Below, piece by piece: positions 54,850 to 64,000 of a stretch of 64,000 bases of DNA. Position 1 is the first letter of the stretch, and the number at the start of each line of letters is the position of its first letter. The notes under the pieces were generated by a model. The model worked only from the letters and a program-made list of their open reading frames with translations. It was not told where the DNA came from and ran no database searches. Origin of the DNA: Synchiropus splendidus (taxonomy: Eukaryota > Chordata > Actinopteri > Syngnathiformes > Callionymidae); assembly GCF_027744825.2 (NCBI RefSeq), contig NW_026527054.1:1550001-1614000 (forward strand), read 5' to 3'. A program made the position numbers and the translations under genes.

Positions 54850-55797
54850 GTTTTTCCAATCGCTGTAGGTGATGTTTTCATGTTCTGAGGCTATTCTGAT
54901 GAGCGAGTGAACAGTGCACAAAACACGTTTTCAGCCCGAGTGAGGGTGGTTTTCTGATTGACCTGAGCCTTCGGTTTCAGAAGGCCAAACATAAAAATGT
55001 GGATAACGTTCAAAAACGAGTTCAGATAGCTGAGATTTGAAGTGCAACTACTAGAAAGACAATTTCTGCTATAGTGGGAGGTGAAAATGTCATGTTCTGA
55101 AGCTTCCCTGAGAAGTTGTGGCACAATGCAGAAAACGCGTTTTCAACCTGAGATAAGGCAGGTTTCGGAACACCAAACTTAAAAATGTTGACAACGCACA
55201 AAAAACACTTCAGACAGCTTAGATTTGATGTGCAACTACTAGAAAGACAATTTCTGCTATAGTAGGAGGTGAAAATGTCATGTTCTGAAGCTTCCCTGAC
55301 AAGTTATGGCACAATGCAGAAAACGCGTTTTCAGCCTGAGATAAGGTGGGTTTCGGAACGCCAAACAAAAAAATGTTGATAACTTTCAAAAAACACTTCA
55401 GACAGCTTAGATTTGATGCACAGCGACGAGAAAGACCCTTTCTTCCATAGTGGGAGGTGAAAATTTCATATTCTGAAGCTTCCCTGAGAAGTTGTTGCAC
55501 AATGTAGCAAACGCGTCTTCAGCCTGAGATCAGGTGGGTTTCGGAACGCTAAATATAAAGATGTTGATAACTTTTGGAAAACACTTCAGACCGCTTAGAT
55601 TTGATGTGCAACTACGAGATAGAAAGTTTCTGCTATAGCGGGATGTGAAAATTTTATGTTTTGATTCTTCGCTGAGAAGTTGTGGCACAATGCAGAAAAC
55701 GCGTTTTCAGCCTGAGATAAGGTGGGTTTCGGAACGCCAAACATAAAAATGTGGATAACTTTCAAAAAACACTTCAGACAGCTTAACAACAGGTATT
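54850..55797. repeat. Satellite block in the orientation of the main array
   Basis: About five monomers with the landmarks of the 188-bp satellite in the same orientation as 1-20127 (CACTTCAGACAGCTTAG, CTATAGTGGGAGGTGAAA, AAAACGCGTTTTCAGCC). The first unit (54850-55000) is strongly diverged and resembles the inverted block, with GAGTGAACAGTGCAC. The later ones are close to the main family. The array stops at AGCTTAACAACAGG at about 55797. Confidence 0.9.
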
Positions 55798-57385
55798 ATG
55801 CAGGTATTATGCTTGACTCTTTCTCAGACACTGAAACAGAGTCTGTGATAATCGGTTAATTTGCAGGGGAGACGTGAGTTCTTTCCCACACGATTGAATC
55901 TTCAAAAGAGACAATTTGAAGGCAGACCTCATTGTCTTTCAGACAACGTTGTTTAGGCCGAGTTCACACCCAGGCCGCCCCACCTGTAGACCTTCCTTTT
56001 CAAATTGTGCCATTTGGTGGAGGGTCAGTTCACACCTCTTAGCTACCTAGCAGACACTGGGCTCTTCCTCCCTATTGTTTTGAAGTATTCAAATCAACAA
56101 AGGCGTCACCTAGGCCCTGCCCACACAAACGGAGTATTTAGGTGACCCTGATTCAGACCACATTTTACACCAGTTCAGGGGTAACCTTTGCTGTTGACCA
56201 GACCTTCCAGAACCTCAGCCACCTCTCCAAACGACTCCAGACTTGGCATGGACGCCTCTTCCTCTGCACATCGTAGGTGAATATTTATCTGTCTATCTAT
56301 CTATCTGTCTATCTATCTATCTATCTATATCTATACAGTATACAGTACATATATGTATATACATATATGTATATCTATATATCTACATTTACATATATAA
56401 GTATAATAAAAACGTTACGCCATGTTTATCACGTACCATGTCTCTTTTCATTGACAGATGTCGTCACTCATCTGTGTGACGTTCATTTAACGCAGAGTGA
56501 TACAGGTAAAAAGATTTCATTATTCGAGCAGCTAATGCGACTAACTTTTGAAGACGGTGGCGTACACGCGGATCCGACGGCGGTGCTCCCTTCAATAGAT
56601 ACCAGTCTAGCCACGGATGCTTATAGGTGAATATAAAAAGCTATTATAAAAACTTTGTCATGTTGGTTTATCATATTCATCTCTACTTTTATAGGAATTA
56701 TTACCCATCTGGGTGATGTTCATTTAACGCAGAGTGATACAGGTAAATATATTTAATCAATTATAAGCTGCTCTTAATATCTCATGATATTATGTACTAG
56801 ATGCATTGTCTCTTCTAATATTAGATTCGAGTCAGCCGATAACCTTCTGGTGGCGATAGAAGGACCTCTGGAGCTGGAACAAACAGAGATTTTATTATTT
56901 TAAAGTTACATGATGCTGTTTCAAGTCAGACGATAAAATATAGAAACATTCTATTTTCATCAGTCGTTGCTTGACTGAGTCATGCTTTTCGAAAAAAATC
57001 TAGTCACACTAAAGGTAAAAAAACGACTACTTTTTGTTTGTACTGTACCCTGTAATTTAGGGGTAAAACAATCAAACGTGCAAGCAGTACAAATTTACTT
57101 CATCATTAGCTGTGACATTTAGATCAGACCAGACTGAGCAACACAACGTTTGAGCCTTCGAGAAGTTACTACTCAACACTAATACATACATACTGAACAC
57201 AAGCACAAAATGTACTGTAACACACAACAAAGTTAACACACACACACAGCGACACGCAAACACTGTGGCAAAAATGAGGGAAAGTGAGAATAAGTTACAA
57301 GAACTGTTCTTCACTCTGCTTCTTTTCAATCCCTGTATCATGCAAGATGAAATGACTGAATGTGTTCCTGCAATGTAACAATTGT
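55798..57385. other. Spacer with exon-like duplicated segments and tetranucleotide repeat
   Basis: No known gene is recognised in 1.6 kb. A CTAT tetranucleotide run lies at about 56288-56332, followed by ATAT-rich DNA. Short segments bounded by splice-like AG and GT occur at 56458-56505 and 56695-56742 (near-copies of each other), with possible donors AG-GTGAAT after 56272 and 56627. A first exon with an ATG at 56247 is possible, but the joined frames stop quickly, so I do not call a CDS. The minus-strand ORF at 57072-57413 has a hydrophobic composition but no domain. Confidence 0.45.
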
Positions 57386-57719
57386 GAAGCAATGCGATAT
57401 AATAGCTATACAAACGTCCTATAACTTGTCATGTAACACATCTACAATGTAGGAGGGACAGAACATTCATTGAATGAACATTCATTTATACTTGATGCTA
57501 TCGCTAGTCAGACAAGTAGTGTAGAAATATCCAAAGTATGTTAACCCTTAATTTTATTTTATTTTATTTTATTTTGCCTTACGAGTGGCTAAAATGTGTA
57601 TATTACAAGCCATGCTTTTCATTGATTTAAATGTGTCTTTATTCTGTATTTTCAGGTGAAAATAGCCAAATGCGGGAGCAGTACGGTGCAACATGTTAGT
57701 TTTGTAGTGTGCATTTTGT

Positions 57720-58069
57720 GTTCGGGGGTCGGGTCGCGGAGGCAGCATTCGGAGCAGGGAAGCCCAAACTTTCCGGTCCGCACAAACCTCCTCCAGCTCA
57801 TCCCGGGGGATCCCGAGGCGTTCCCAGGCCAGACCGGAGACATAATATCTCCAGCGAGTCCTGGGTCTTCCCCGGGGTCTCCTCCTGGTAGAACATGCCC
57901 GGAACACCTCCCCAGGGAGGCGTCCAGGGGGCATCCGGATCAGATGCCCGAGCCACCTCAACTGGTTCCTCTCCATGTGGAGGAGCAGCGGCTCCACCCC
58001 GAGTTCCTCCCGGATGACCGAACTCCTCACCCTATCTCTAAGGGTGCGCCCAGCCGGAGGAAACTCAAT
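57720..58069 (-). mobile_element. LINE 3'-end fragment (non-LTR retrotransposon)
   Basis: A GC-rich island in AT-rich surroundings encodes, on the minus strand, the C-terminal tail of a fish-type non-LTR retrotransposon: NQLRWLGHLIRMPPGRLPGE, RGRPRTRWRYYVSGLAWERL and VWASLLRMLPPRPDP. Only about 110 codons are present, as expected of 5'-truncated LINE insertions. In copy 1 the corresponding position (31602-31767) holds about 165 bp of other sequence, so insertion went with loss of host sequence. I do not assign a clade. Confidence 0.82.
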
Positions 58070-58691
58070 GACGCAATTACTCCAACATCATATGTGATAT
58101 TTAGATCAGATCCAGAGACTAACATGCTTCGAGCTGAGGTGAAACTATGAATGTATGAATTGAGAATTATAAAAAAGTAACCCGAATCGAAATCGAAATG
58201 TGTTTAAATTAAATCTTTCCATTTTAAAAAACAGTGTTTCTGTTGTTCATTTTCACAAAATTTTAATGCTGAAGTAAGGCATGTGAACAAATTCAGATAT
58301 TGTATTAGTGTATATTTTTTCACAAGTTACAGGTGTATTCTCAGTTATTATTTATCAACTGTGTCTCAAATTTTAAAACTTTTTTTTTCAGTGTTTTAAA
58401 AACAAACAACTGGCAAATTAAACTGGTTGACATTGTAGGTTCGTGAACCTGTTTTTGTCTTGTCTGTTTTGTCTGTGTTCACAAGTTACCATAAAAGAAT
58501 AGTTTTGGTAGGCTGGTTGTTCATCTTATAAAATCTAACCGACGCACTGAAGCCTGTAAGTACATTTTTCCTTTTACTTCAAGCTTTTCTCCATCCATTA
58601 GAATCTCAAATATCTGTTTCACTGTTAAAAACTTCTAATTGTCAGTACCAGAAATTGAATTGTTTGAAAAAACAACAAATAAAGTTTTTTT

Positions 58692-58745
<54 letters not shown>

Positions 58746-61386
58746 ATCAAATTTAAGACATACCATTCTCACTATAAGACAACAAGCCATTTTAGTATGT
58801 ACGAGCATGTTGGCATGTTCCCAATCTTCTTAATCTTTTCATTTACCTGAAACAGTCTGCTTACACAAATTGTATTACTAATCCTGAACTAAAGCCTGAC
58901 GTTTTTGTACAACCATCTACGATAGGATAAATAGATGAATATTATTAGAAACTAGATATAGTTTATTTAAAAATTTTAACAAACTTTTTTCATTTGTTCA
59001 GCCATTTGTCAAATTTGAAAAAATAAAAGATGTATAACTTTTGAGATGTCAAGAGCTTTTTATTTTCGCTACCAGTCACAAACCCCGCTTTTTTCACGAA
59101 ATAGTATGAAATATATATATAAATATATATATTTTTTTTACAAGTAAAGCTTTTTTACTAATCACTGCCAATTCTAACTGACAAACAACAAATCACAGGG
59201 TTGACATTGTAGTTTCTGACATACATTCAGTTTTTCATTTTTAATCGTCCTAGACCTACATTTTCTTTACATATCTTCAAGCTGAATAGTGTTTTATCTT
59301 CTATTTGTTTACATTCACAAGGTGTACGGATTGCGCGGAAGCATTTATTTATTTTTTTTACGCTAGTAGTCTCTCAATGAGGCACTGAATCCTGCAGAAG
59401 GCTTTTATTCCTTTTTATGAACTTGCATCTACCTATCTATCCATCAGTCAGTTAAGTTTTAAAGTGTAAATGCATACGACGGAATATGCACATAGAAAAT
59501 ATCAGAAAAGTAAATATGAGAATCTACTTCAAAGAACAACTTTGTTCATAGTGAAGGGAAAGAATAGAAACTCCATAGAAAGAACACCTGAGAAACAACA
59601 ACAACAACAAAAAAAAAACAATCTAACAAAGCTAACAAACATTTTTGAAAGCAACAGTGTGATTATGTCTCATTTTTCACTCAAATTGAATTTTAACCGA
59701 GTGAATGTCTGCAAACGCATGAAAGCATGTTTGTGAACACATCCTGATAACGCTTGGTGACCCAATATCCAATCCTATGGGAAGATGTCCCGGATCATAC
59801 TCAGGCCGCCTTCGTTCAACGTATACAGCCAATGACTAGTACCTCGCTCCTAAAATAAGCCTCGATGCACTTTTTTTAAAAACGGTGGCAAAATTCGCCG
59901 TTCTGCCCATAAGAGGGCGAAAGTGATAGAATGAGATTAAGATTTAAAATGAGAAGACCCAAAATGTCGAGGGTGACTACGGTGATTAATACAATCTTGA
60001 ATCTTGAGCACAGAGTGTCCCTTATTTGTCCCACAGAGGGGGAATGTTGGACTTGTTGGATCTACGCATCCGTAGGTAAATGCGGAATTGATGAACATAT
60101 CACTTACAACTCCGAGACAATGCTTGTTATTGGTTTGGGTGTGTTCTTCTTGGTAGAATTTGTATGAACATCTTATAAACACCTCATCAACAACTCATAC
60201 GAGAACTTTAAACGGAAGGAAGGAACACATATTGGATATGAAGTTCTATGAGGCTTTTCCACTGGACCTTTGGAGTCAAAGTGTAGACTGAGGTTCATGT
60301 TTGCATGTTACTACAGTACTTTTTGGGTTTTATTTTGTAATGATGTAGTGTTTCTGTTGGTTGGGGAGAAACTCTTGAAGGTGCTGCAATTTCCAGGACC
60401 ATGTTACGATTTTCAAACGTTACTGTCAACATTTGTGTCAAAAGGATACTTCTGCAAGGAATCTCAATTAATTCCAAAAGCAAATGGATACCGACAATAT
60501 CCTTGAACAAAATCTGAAATTTTGAAAGAGCTAAATCTAATGCTGTTGTAATATATTCTCACTATGATGTGCTTTAAACATAAATGATGGAATAGTTATC
60601 TCCTGCAAAAGATAGAAATGATAAAAGTTGAAAATTAAAAGTTGAATGCAGGCAAATATTTATGTTGAATGTTTGTGAGTAGCTTGTAAAATCTTCGATG
60701 TATGACTTCATTTTACCCTTTCCTCACTAGTAGCCATCACAAATCGGCGACCTCCATCTTGATCTTAGATGCTCACTCCGCCTATGAAAACCAGGCCATC
60801 AATTCAGACACATGTGACTCTGCTTGTCTGCCTGTGTAGCAGTCTCTCAACCATACATCATGGCAGGTCCCTTGTATTGTATTGTTTCTAAATAACAAGT
60901 ACAACAATACATGGTATCCTCAGTTTAGACCTAGAACCTGGGCGATTCAACAAGTTACACGTGTTCAAAGGTGCTCATTCAGAGAAACAATGATTGAGTT
61001 CTGGACCAGCAGGAGACCTTACAGATATTTCTTGTTGATGCCAGTGAGGAGAGAGTAACCGTACGTCTCGCAGAAGAATATTAACACATTAATTGATAAT
61101 CTGAGGATCAAAAAACTTGAACAATGATCCCTCTTTCAGGATGGCCTCAAACTTTTCATCCACAATCTAACAGTCATGTGTAAAGGGTTCCCCCATTGTT
61201 TGTGGTGACACTGGATGACTTGTTTTTACAGTATTCTCCTGACGGCGTGCTTGAGACCCGTCAACACAACATTGTCAGGGATAAAAAAGAACATCACTTT
61301 AAAAAACAGATCAGTTACGAAAAAACTCCGGGTCGTGTACGATAAGAGGCGCTTGTTTTCGGACGGCACAACCAAACCTTTCGGGT
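58070..61386. other. Non-coding block of Polinton-like copy 2
   Basis: This is collinear with 31768-35030 of copy 1. It contains a long (CA)n run (about 58696-58741, much longer than in copy 1), an ACA/A-rich repeat at about 59596-59620 and AT runs near 59116-59140. Short ORFs are not conserved as frames between the copies, so no gene is called. Confidence 0.7.
58696..58741. repeat. (CA)n microsatellite
   Basis: About 23 CA dinucleotides lie in the copy-2 non-coding block. The same locus in copy 1 (about 32385-32413) has about 14 and is interrupted by CACTCACT at its left edge. Confidence 0.95.
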
Positions 61387-61883
61387 TTTGCACTGAGTTG
61401 CAAAAGATGAATAAAAATATCAAATTCATTGAAGGTTTACCTGAATCTTTTGAAAATGAAGATGTATTTCCTACTGATAGAAAACATTTGATTATTCTTG
61501 ACGATGTTATTTTTGAAGCTTCTGAAAACCCAGAGGTTGTCCGTGTTTTTACGCAGTACAGACATCATAAAAATATGAGTGTTATAATGCTGACGCAAAA
61601 CTTATTTCATCGTGGTAAATATAGTCGTACTATTAGTCTGAATAGCAATTACTTTGTATTGTTTAAGAATCCTCGCGATAAAATGCAGATAAAAGTTCTT
61701 GCTCAACAGATTTACCCGTCTCAAAGAGCTTTCTTTCTAGAAAGCTTTGAAGATGCTACAGCCGACGCTCACGGGTACTTAATTGTTGATCTAACACCCT
61801 CATGTCCAGAACGCTACAGACTAAGGACTGGGATACTTCCTCACGAGCGTCACACTGTGTACATACCAAAAACGTCTGCTTAA
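61387..61883 (+). pseudogene. Packaging ATPase of copy 2, N-terminus deleted
   Basis: The C-terminal two thirds of the A32-type ATPase are in one frame (from TELQKMNKNIKF through the Walker B HLIILDDV to the end). A deletion of roughly 185 bases relative to copy 1 removed the normal start and the whole Walker A loop. The frame is open upstream to an ATG at 61215, but those codons are the non-coding block read through. The frameshift of copy 1 is absent here, so the two copies carry independent lesions. Neither is functional. Confidence 0.85.
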
Positions 61884-61886
61884 GTT

Positions 61887-62227
61887 ATGTCAGCGCGTAT
61901 AAAAAGAAACGATGGTTTACTTAAGGAACTATACCACGCTCCGTCAAAGAAACGTAAAGACATTTTAATGCGTAGTTCTCGGGACTTTATTCAAGCTCTT
62001 TGCGAGATCGCCCTGAATGTTTTGAAGGGGAATGTACCATTGTCGCAAGCTCAGTTAAAAAAACTGAAAAATCAGAAGAAAAACATCAGACTCTTGGCTA
62101 AAAAAAAGCGTGCGTGAAGCGTAAACGAAGGATTCTTAAAAAGCAATCGGGTGGATTCCTGTTGCCGTTGCTAGCGGCTGCCGTTCCAATCATTGGAAAT
62201 CTAATAGGAGGACTTGTAAAAAAGTAA
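61887..62227 (+). pseudogene. Small basic protein of copy 2, frameshifted
   Basis: This is the counterpart of 35735-36076. The first 76 codons are open (to 62117) and match well. Then a small indel in an A-run (CTAAAAAAAAGCG) shifts the frame, and the basic stretch and hydrophobic tail, including LIGG, follow in another frame to a stop at about 62225. Slippage in the A-run is the likely cause. A sequencing error in a homopolymer is also possible. Confidence 0.8.
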
Positions 62228-62233
62228 AACGCC

Positions 62234-62998
62234 ATGAAGACTGTCCAGAAAATGTATCTCGTCTCTCCTCAGCAAATTAACCAGTTATCACGCCCATCCT
62301 CTGACATCCGTGAAACAGCCGAAGATGAATTGAATGAGAAGATGAGGACCGTTCTAAATGATTCTCAGTTAAACTCGTATGAGAAGATTAAACAGTATGA
62401 TGGTCTATTGCAGAGATATTTAACCTTTACAAAACAGGATCAGAGAGACCAAAGGAGAGTAACTCTGACTTTACAACGAGACGGAGATCATCCCCACGAC
62501 TCTGACAGTCGCGACCAAAGCGTTCTAAAAACACCCTCTGTAACGGACGTCGTGGGTAAGGATATTCTAAACAGCCTTCCGTCAAAAGCTCGAAGAAATG
62601 CTGAATACATTATCCAGAGGATATCCAAAAACGGCGACGGTTGGAATATGAATGGTGAATTTATGTATGAAGGAAATGCTGTAAAAGGCTCTCATGTGAT
62701 TGATATATTCAAGTACCTTTCCCTACCGTATAAGAAAACAAGTTCTTCATTACCTGAGGGATGGTCCGAGTTTCTCGTCACATTATTAAAGCTAAACATC
62801 CCTCTCACCCTGCTGTCCAATCCTGAAGCGCGGCCTCAATATCAGAGACTTAAATCGAATTCTACCTCACGAAAGAAAAGTATAGCCGAGGGCTCGTCTC
62901 CCGACCCAAAGGACTCTAAAGTGACACCTCGACGACGCTTGACGCGTGTAGCGACCAAAAGGAAGAAATTGTCTCTAACACCTCGATGGGTTTCATGA
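62234..62998 (+). CDS. Polinton-type protein of unknown function, copy 2
   Basis: This 254-aa protein is the counterpart of 36083-36841, fully open and with the same start, spacing and central block (GDGWNMNGEFMYEGNAV, FKYLSLPYKKT, LPEGWSEFLV). It lacks three residues (GVS-type) near position 107 and gains five at the C-terminus by loss of the copy-1 stop. Codon differences look enriched at third positions by eye, which would fit purifying selection in the lineage before the copies decayed. The function is unknown. The start follows the preceding gene's stop by six bases. Confidence 0.75.
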   Translation: MKTVQKMYLVSPQQINQLSRPSSDIRETAEDELNEKMRTVLNDSQLNSYEKIKQYDGLLQRYLTFTKQDQRDQRRVTLTLQRDGDHPHDSDSRDQSVLKTPSVTDVVGKDILNSLPSKARRNAEYIIQRISKNGDGWNMNGEFMYEGNAVKGSHVIDIFKYLSLPYKKTSSSLPEGWSEFLVTLLKLNIPLTLLSNPEARPQYQRLKSNSTSRKKSIAEGSSPDPKDSKVTPRRRLTRVATKRKKLSLTPRWVS

Positions 62999-63033
62999 AT
63001 AATTACCTTGTACACGGTTATTGCCTTTTCATC

Positions 63034-63049
63034 AATAAAATGTTTTATT
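63034..63049. terminator. Bidirectional poly(A) signal, copy 2
   Basis: AATAAAATGTTTTATT occurs between the convergent ends of the 254-aa gene and the protease gene, identical to the motif at 36889-36904 while flanking bases have changed. Confidence 0.7.
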
Positions 63050-63108
63050 GAATTACTATAAGATTACAGATTTTCTTTTCAACACACGTACAAACAAAAT
63101 AAGATTAG

Positions 63109-63647
63109 TCACACGTTACAATAGTCATTAAAATACAGAAGAGAACAGTTTTATTGTTTCCACGGACAGTGGGCGCATCTTTTTAGACATTGTTGATGAC
63201 CTTTCACAAAGTTGTATACCATGAGGTCATTTGTTAAGGTATCGTCGCTTTATAGACTTAATACTTCTTCGATAGACAACCCTCTAGCGCGATGACAGAG
63301 GTAGATGACGCAGTGATGACCACATACAAACGATAGGGGGTGCTGTAGTTGACCATTGTTGTACTTGATGTCGACTGAATGTTTTTTGAGAAACTTTAAA
63401 ATATTTTCAGGGTAATGTGCAAAGTAGGGTCCCATTCCAAATGAGTCAAAGAAAGTTGTTCTACCGTCTTCTTCGAGAGTTAAAACCAGTGCTCTCCTGG
63501 TTTATGTGCCGGATGTGTGTTGACGATGAAATATGCAGGCAGTCTGAGGGGTTGTGTCAATTGAGGCAACCTGTCCGACGGCCATACACCGTAAAATGTG
63601 TCGCCCAAGAGACCTCTCAGCAGCCTCTGTAACTGGAGACTATCCAT
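63109..63647 (-). pseudogene. Adenain-like protease of copy 2, inactivated
   Basis: This is the counterpart of the protease at 36965-37507. Two frames cover it (63250-63435 and 63480-63725). Four bases are missing near 63486, just before the catalytic His region, shifting the frame. A TAA at about 63250-63252 replaces a Tyr codon after LSL. The Cys motif FVCGHHC and the Gln motif are still readable. Both lesions are absent from copy 1. Confidence 0.85.
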
Positions 63648-64000
63648 AACTTTTATAATAATAGTCCACCAGCACTTGTCTTTTTGCATCAATCTCCAGA
63701 ATGGAATCGTAACAAGCGTACACAATCAGTGTTACGGTGTTCGGTAAGGGTACTCTGAATCTCATCTCCAGTCTTAAATTCCCATTTGAGAGAGGAGAGA
63801 GAGCGTAGTTGTCGTCGGCTGGATTGAGATTAAATGCAAACAACGAATAACCGCTGCTAAAACCTTCGCGGTCAATGCTTAGAGGCAGATCCTTCAAATG
63901 TCTTCCTGTAGCTAGAATCATGTTATAAAACTCTCTGACCGCCATACCGTTATTAAACTGAGGTTGAAAAGCTTTAGCGGGGATCTGTTGGCCGTCCTGA
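63640..64000 (-). CDS. Major capsid protein of copy 2, C-terminal part, cut by window end
   Basis: An open minus-strand frame runs from the window end to 63640. It contains FYNMILATGRHLKDLP, SGYSLFAFNLNPADDN, LRLEMRFRVPLPNTV and the end VLVDYYYKSYG. The segment that is frameshifted in copy 1 (about 37715) is continuous here because copy 2 keeps 14 more bases. It overlaps the protease ATG region by a few bases. Whether the rest of the gene is intact cannot be seen. Confidence 0.8.
   Translation of the reverse strand, partial: QDGQQIPAKAFQPQFNNGMAVREFYNMILATGRHLKDLPLSIDREGFSSGYSLFAFNLNPADDNYALSPLSNGNLRLEMRFRVPLPNTVTLIVYACYDSILEIDAKRQVLVDYYYKSYG

Larger units (their letters stand above)
57386..64000. 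mobile_element. Polinton-like element, copy 2, cut by the window end
   Basis: This is collinear with copy 1 from its non-coding block (57386 matches about 31267) through ATPase, the two small plus-strand genes, the bidirectional poly(A) signal, the protease and the start of the capsid gene, where the window ends. Differences are many small indels, a LINE-bearing replacement at 57720-58069, and a deletion removing the ATPase start. It shows that copy 1 and its non-coding block are one unit. Confidence 0.9.

Noticed and set aside
56243..56630. Overlapping ORFs with SIYLSIYLS repeats
   Set aside because: The sequence is a translated CTAT tetranucleotide microsatellite.
57072..57413. 113-aa hydrophobic minus-strand ORF in the spacer
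   Set aside because: Composition is membrane-like, but there is no homologue in the window, no domain and no support for a start. AT-rich chance frame is more likely.
61215..61386. N-terminal 57 codons of the long copy-2 ATPase frame as a real alternative N-terminus
   Set aside because: These codons are homologous to non-coding sequence upstream of the copy-1 ATPase start and lack a P-loop. The fusion results from a deletion.

Overview
The window looks like repeat-rich, heterochromatin-like DNA from a vertebrate, most likely a teleost fish. The evidence is the company of elements: a Polinton/Maverick (adintovirus-like) element, DIRS-type fragments, Ty3/gypsy and retrovirus-like LTR elements, a LINE 3' end, (CA)n runs and tRNA-like repeats. 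I see no clear single-copy host gene. There is no bacterial gene organisation; most short ORFs are accidental frames through a satellite.

Layout. (1) 1-20127: one continuous satellite array with a ~188-bp monomer (about 107 copies), containing three large tandem segmental duplications of 6, 12 and 15 monomers. (2) 20128-31270: a complete-looking LTR element on the minus strand (two ~2.06-2.09 kb LTRs, primer-binding site, polypurine tract, 1242-aa Gag-Pol ORF). It has lost reverse transcriptase, the integrase core and most of any env. (3) 31271 to about 43431: Polinton-like element copy 1. It has 3.8 kb of non-coding sequence; plus-strand packaging ATPase (frameshifted) and two small virion-type ORFs; then convergent minus-strand adenain-like protease, major capsid protein (broken), small basic core protein (premature stop), penton-like minor capsid protein (frameshifted), an intact integrase with chromodomain, and two unrecognised acidic ORFs. 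(4) 43599-46060: decayed gypsy polyprotein and its 3' end. (5) 46060-54860: three DIRS-like fragments (two plus, one minus) around a block of old, inverted satellite and a palindromic cluster of tRNA-like repeats. (6) About 54850-55797: more satellite in the orientation of the main array. (7) 55798-57385: a spacer with duplicated exon-like segments. (8) 57386-64000: Polinton-like copy 2, running off the window.

The two Polinton copies share both the coding block and a long non-coding block, and each lies to the right of same-orientation satellite. A segmental duplication of a satellite + spacer + Polinton unit, with the LTR element later joining satellite to Polinton in the first unit, explains this best (inference). 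No B-family DNA polymerase is visible in copy 1 or in the visible part of copy 2. Copy 1 keeps open integrase and protease genes while ATPase and capsid genes are broken. The ~252-aa ORF of unknown function is the only gene open from end to end in both copies.

Family names rest on motif recognition by eye. Protein functions are family-level inferences, and boundaries of diverged repeats are approximate.
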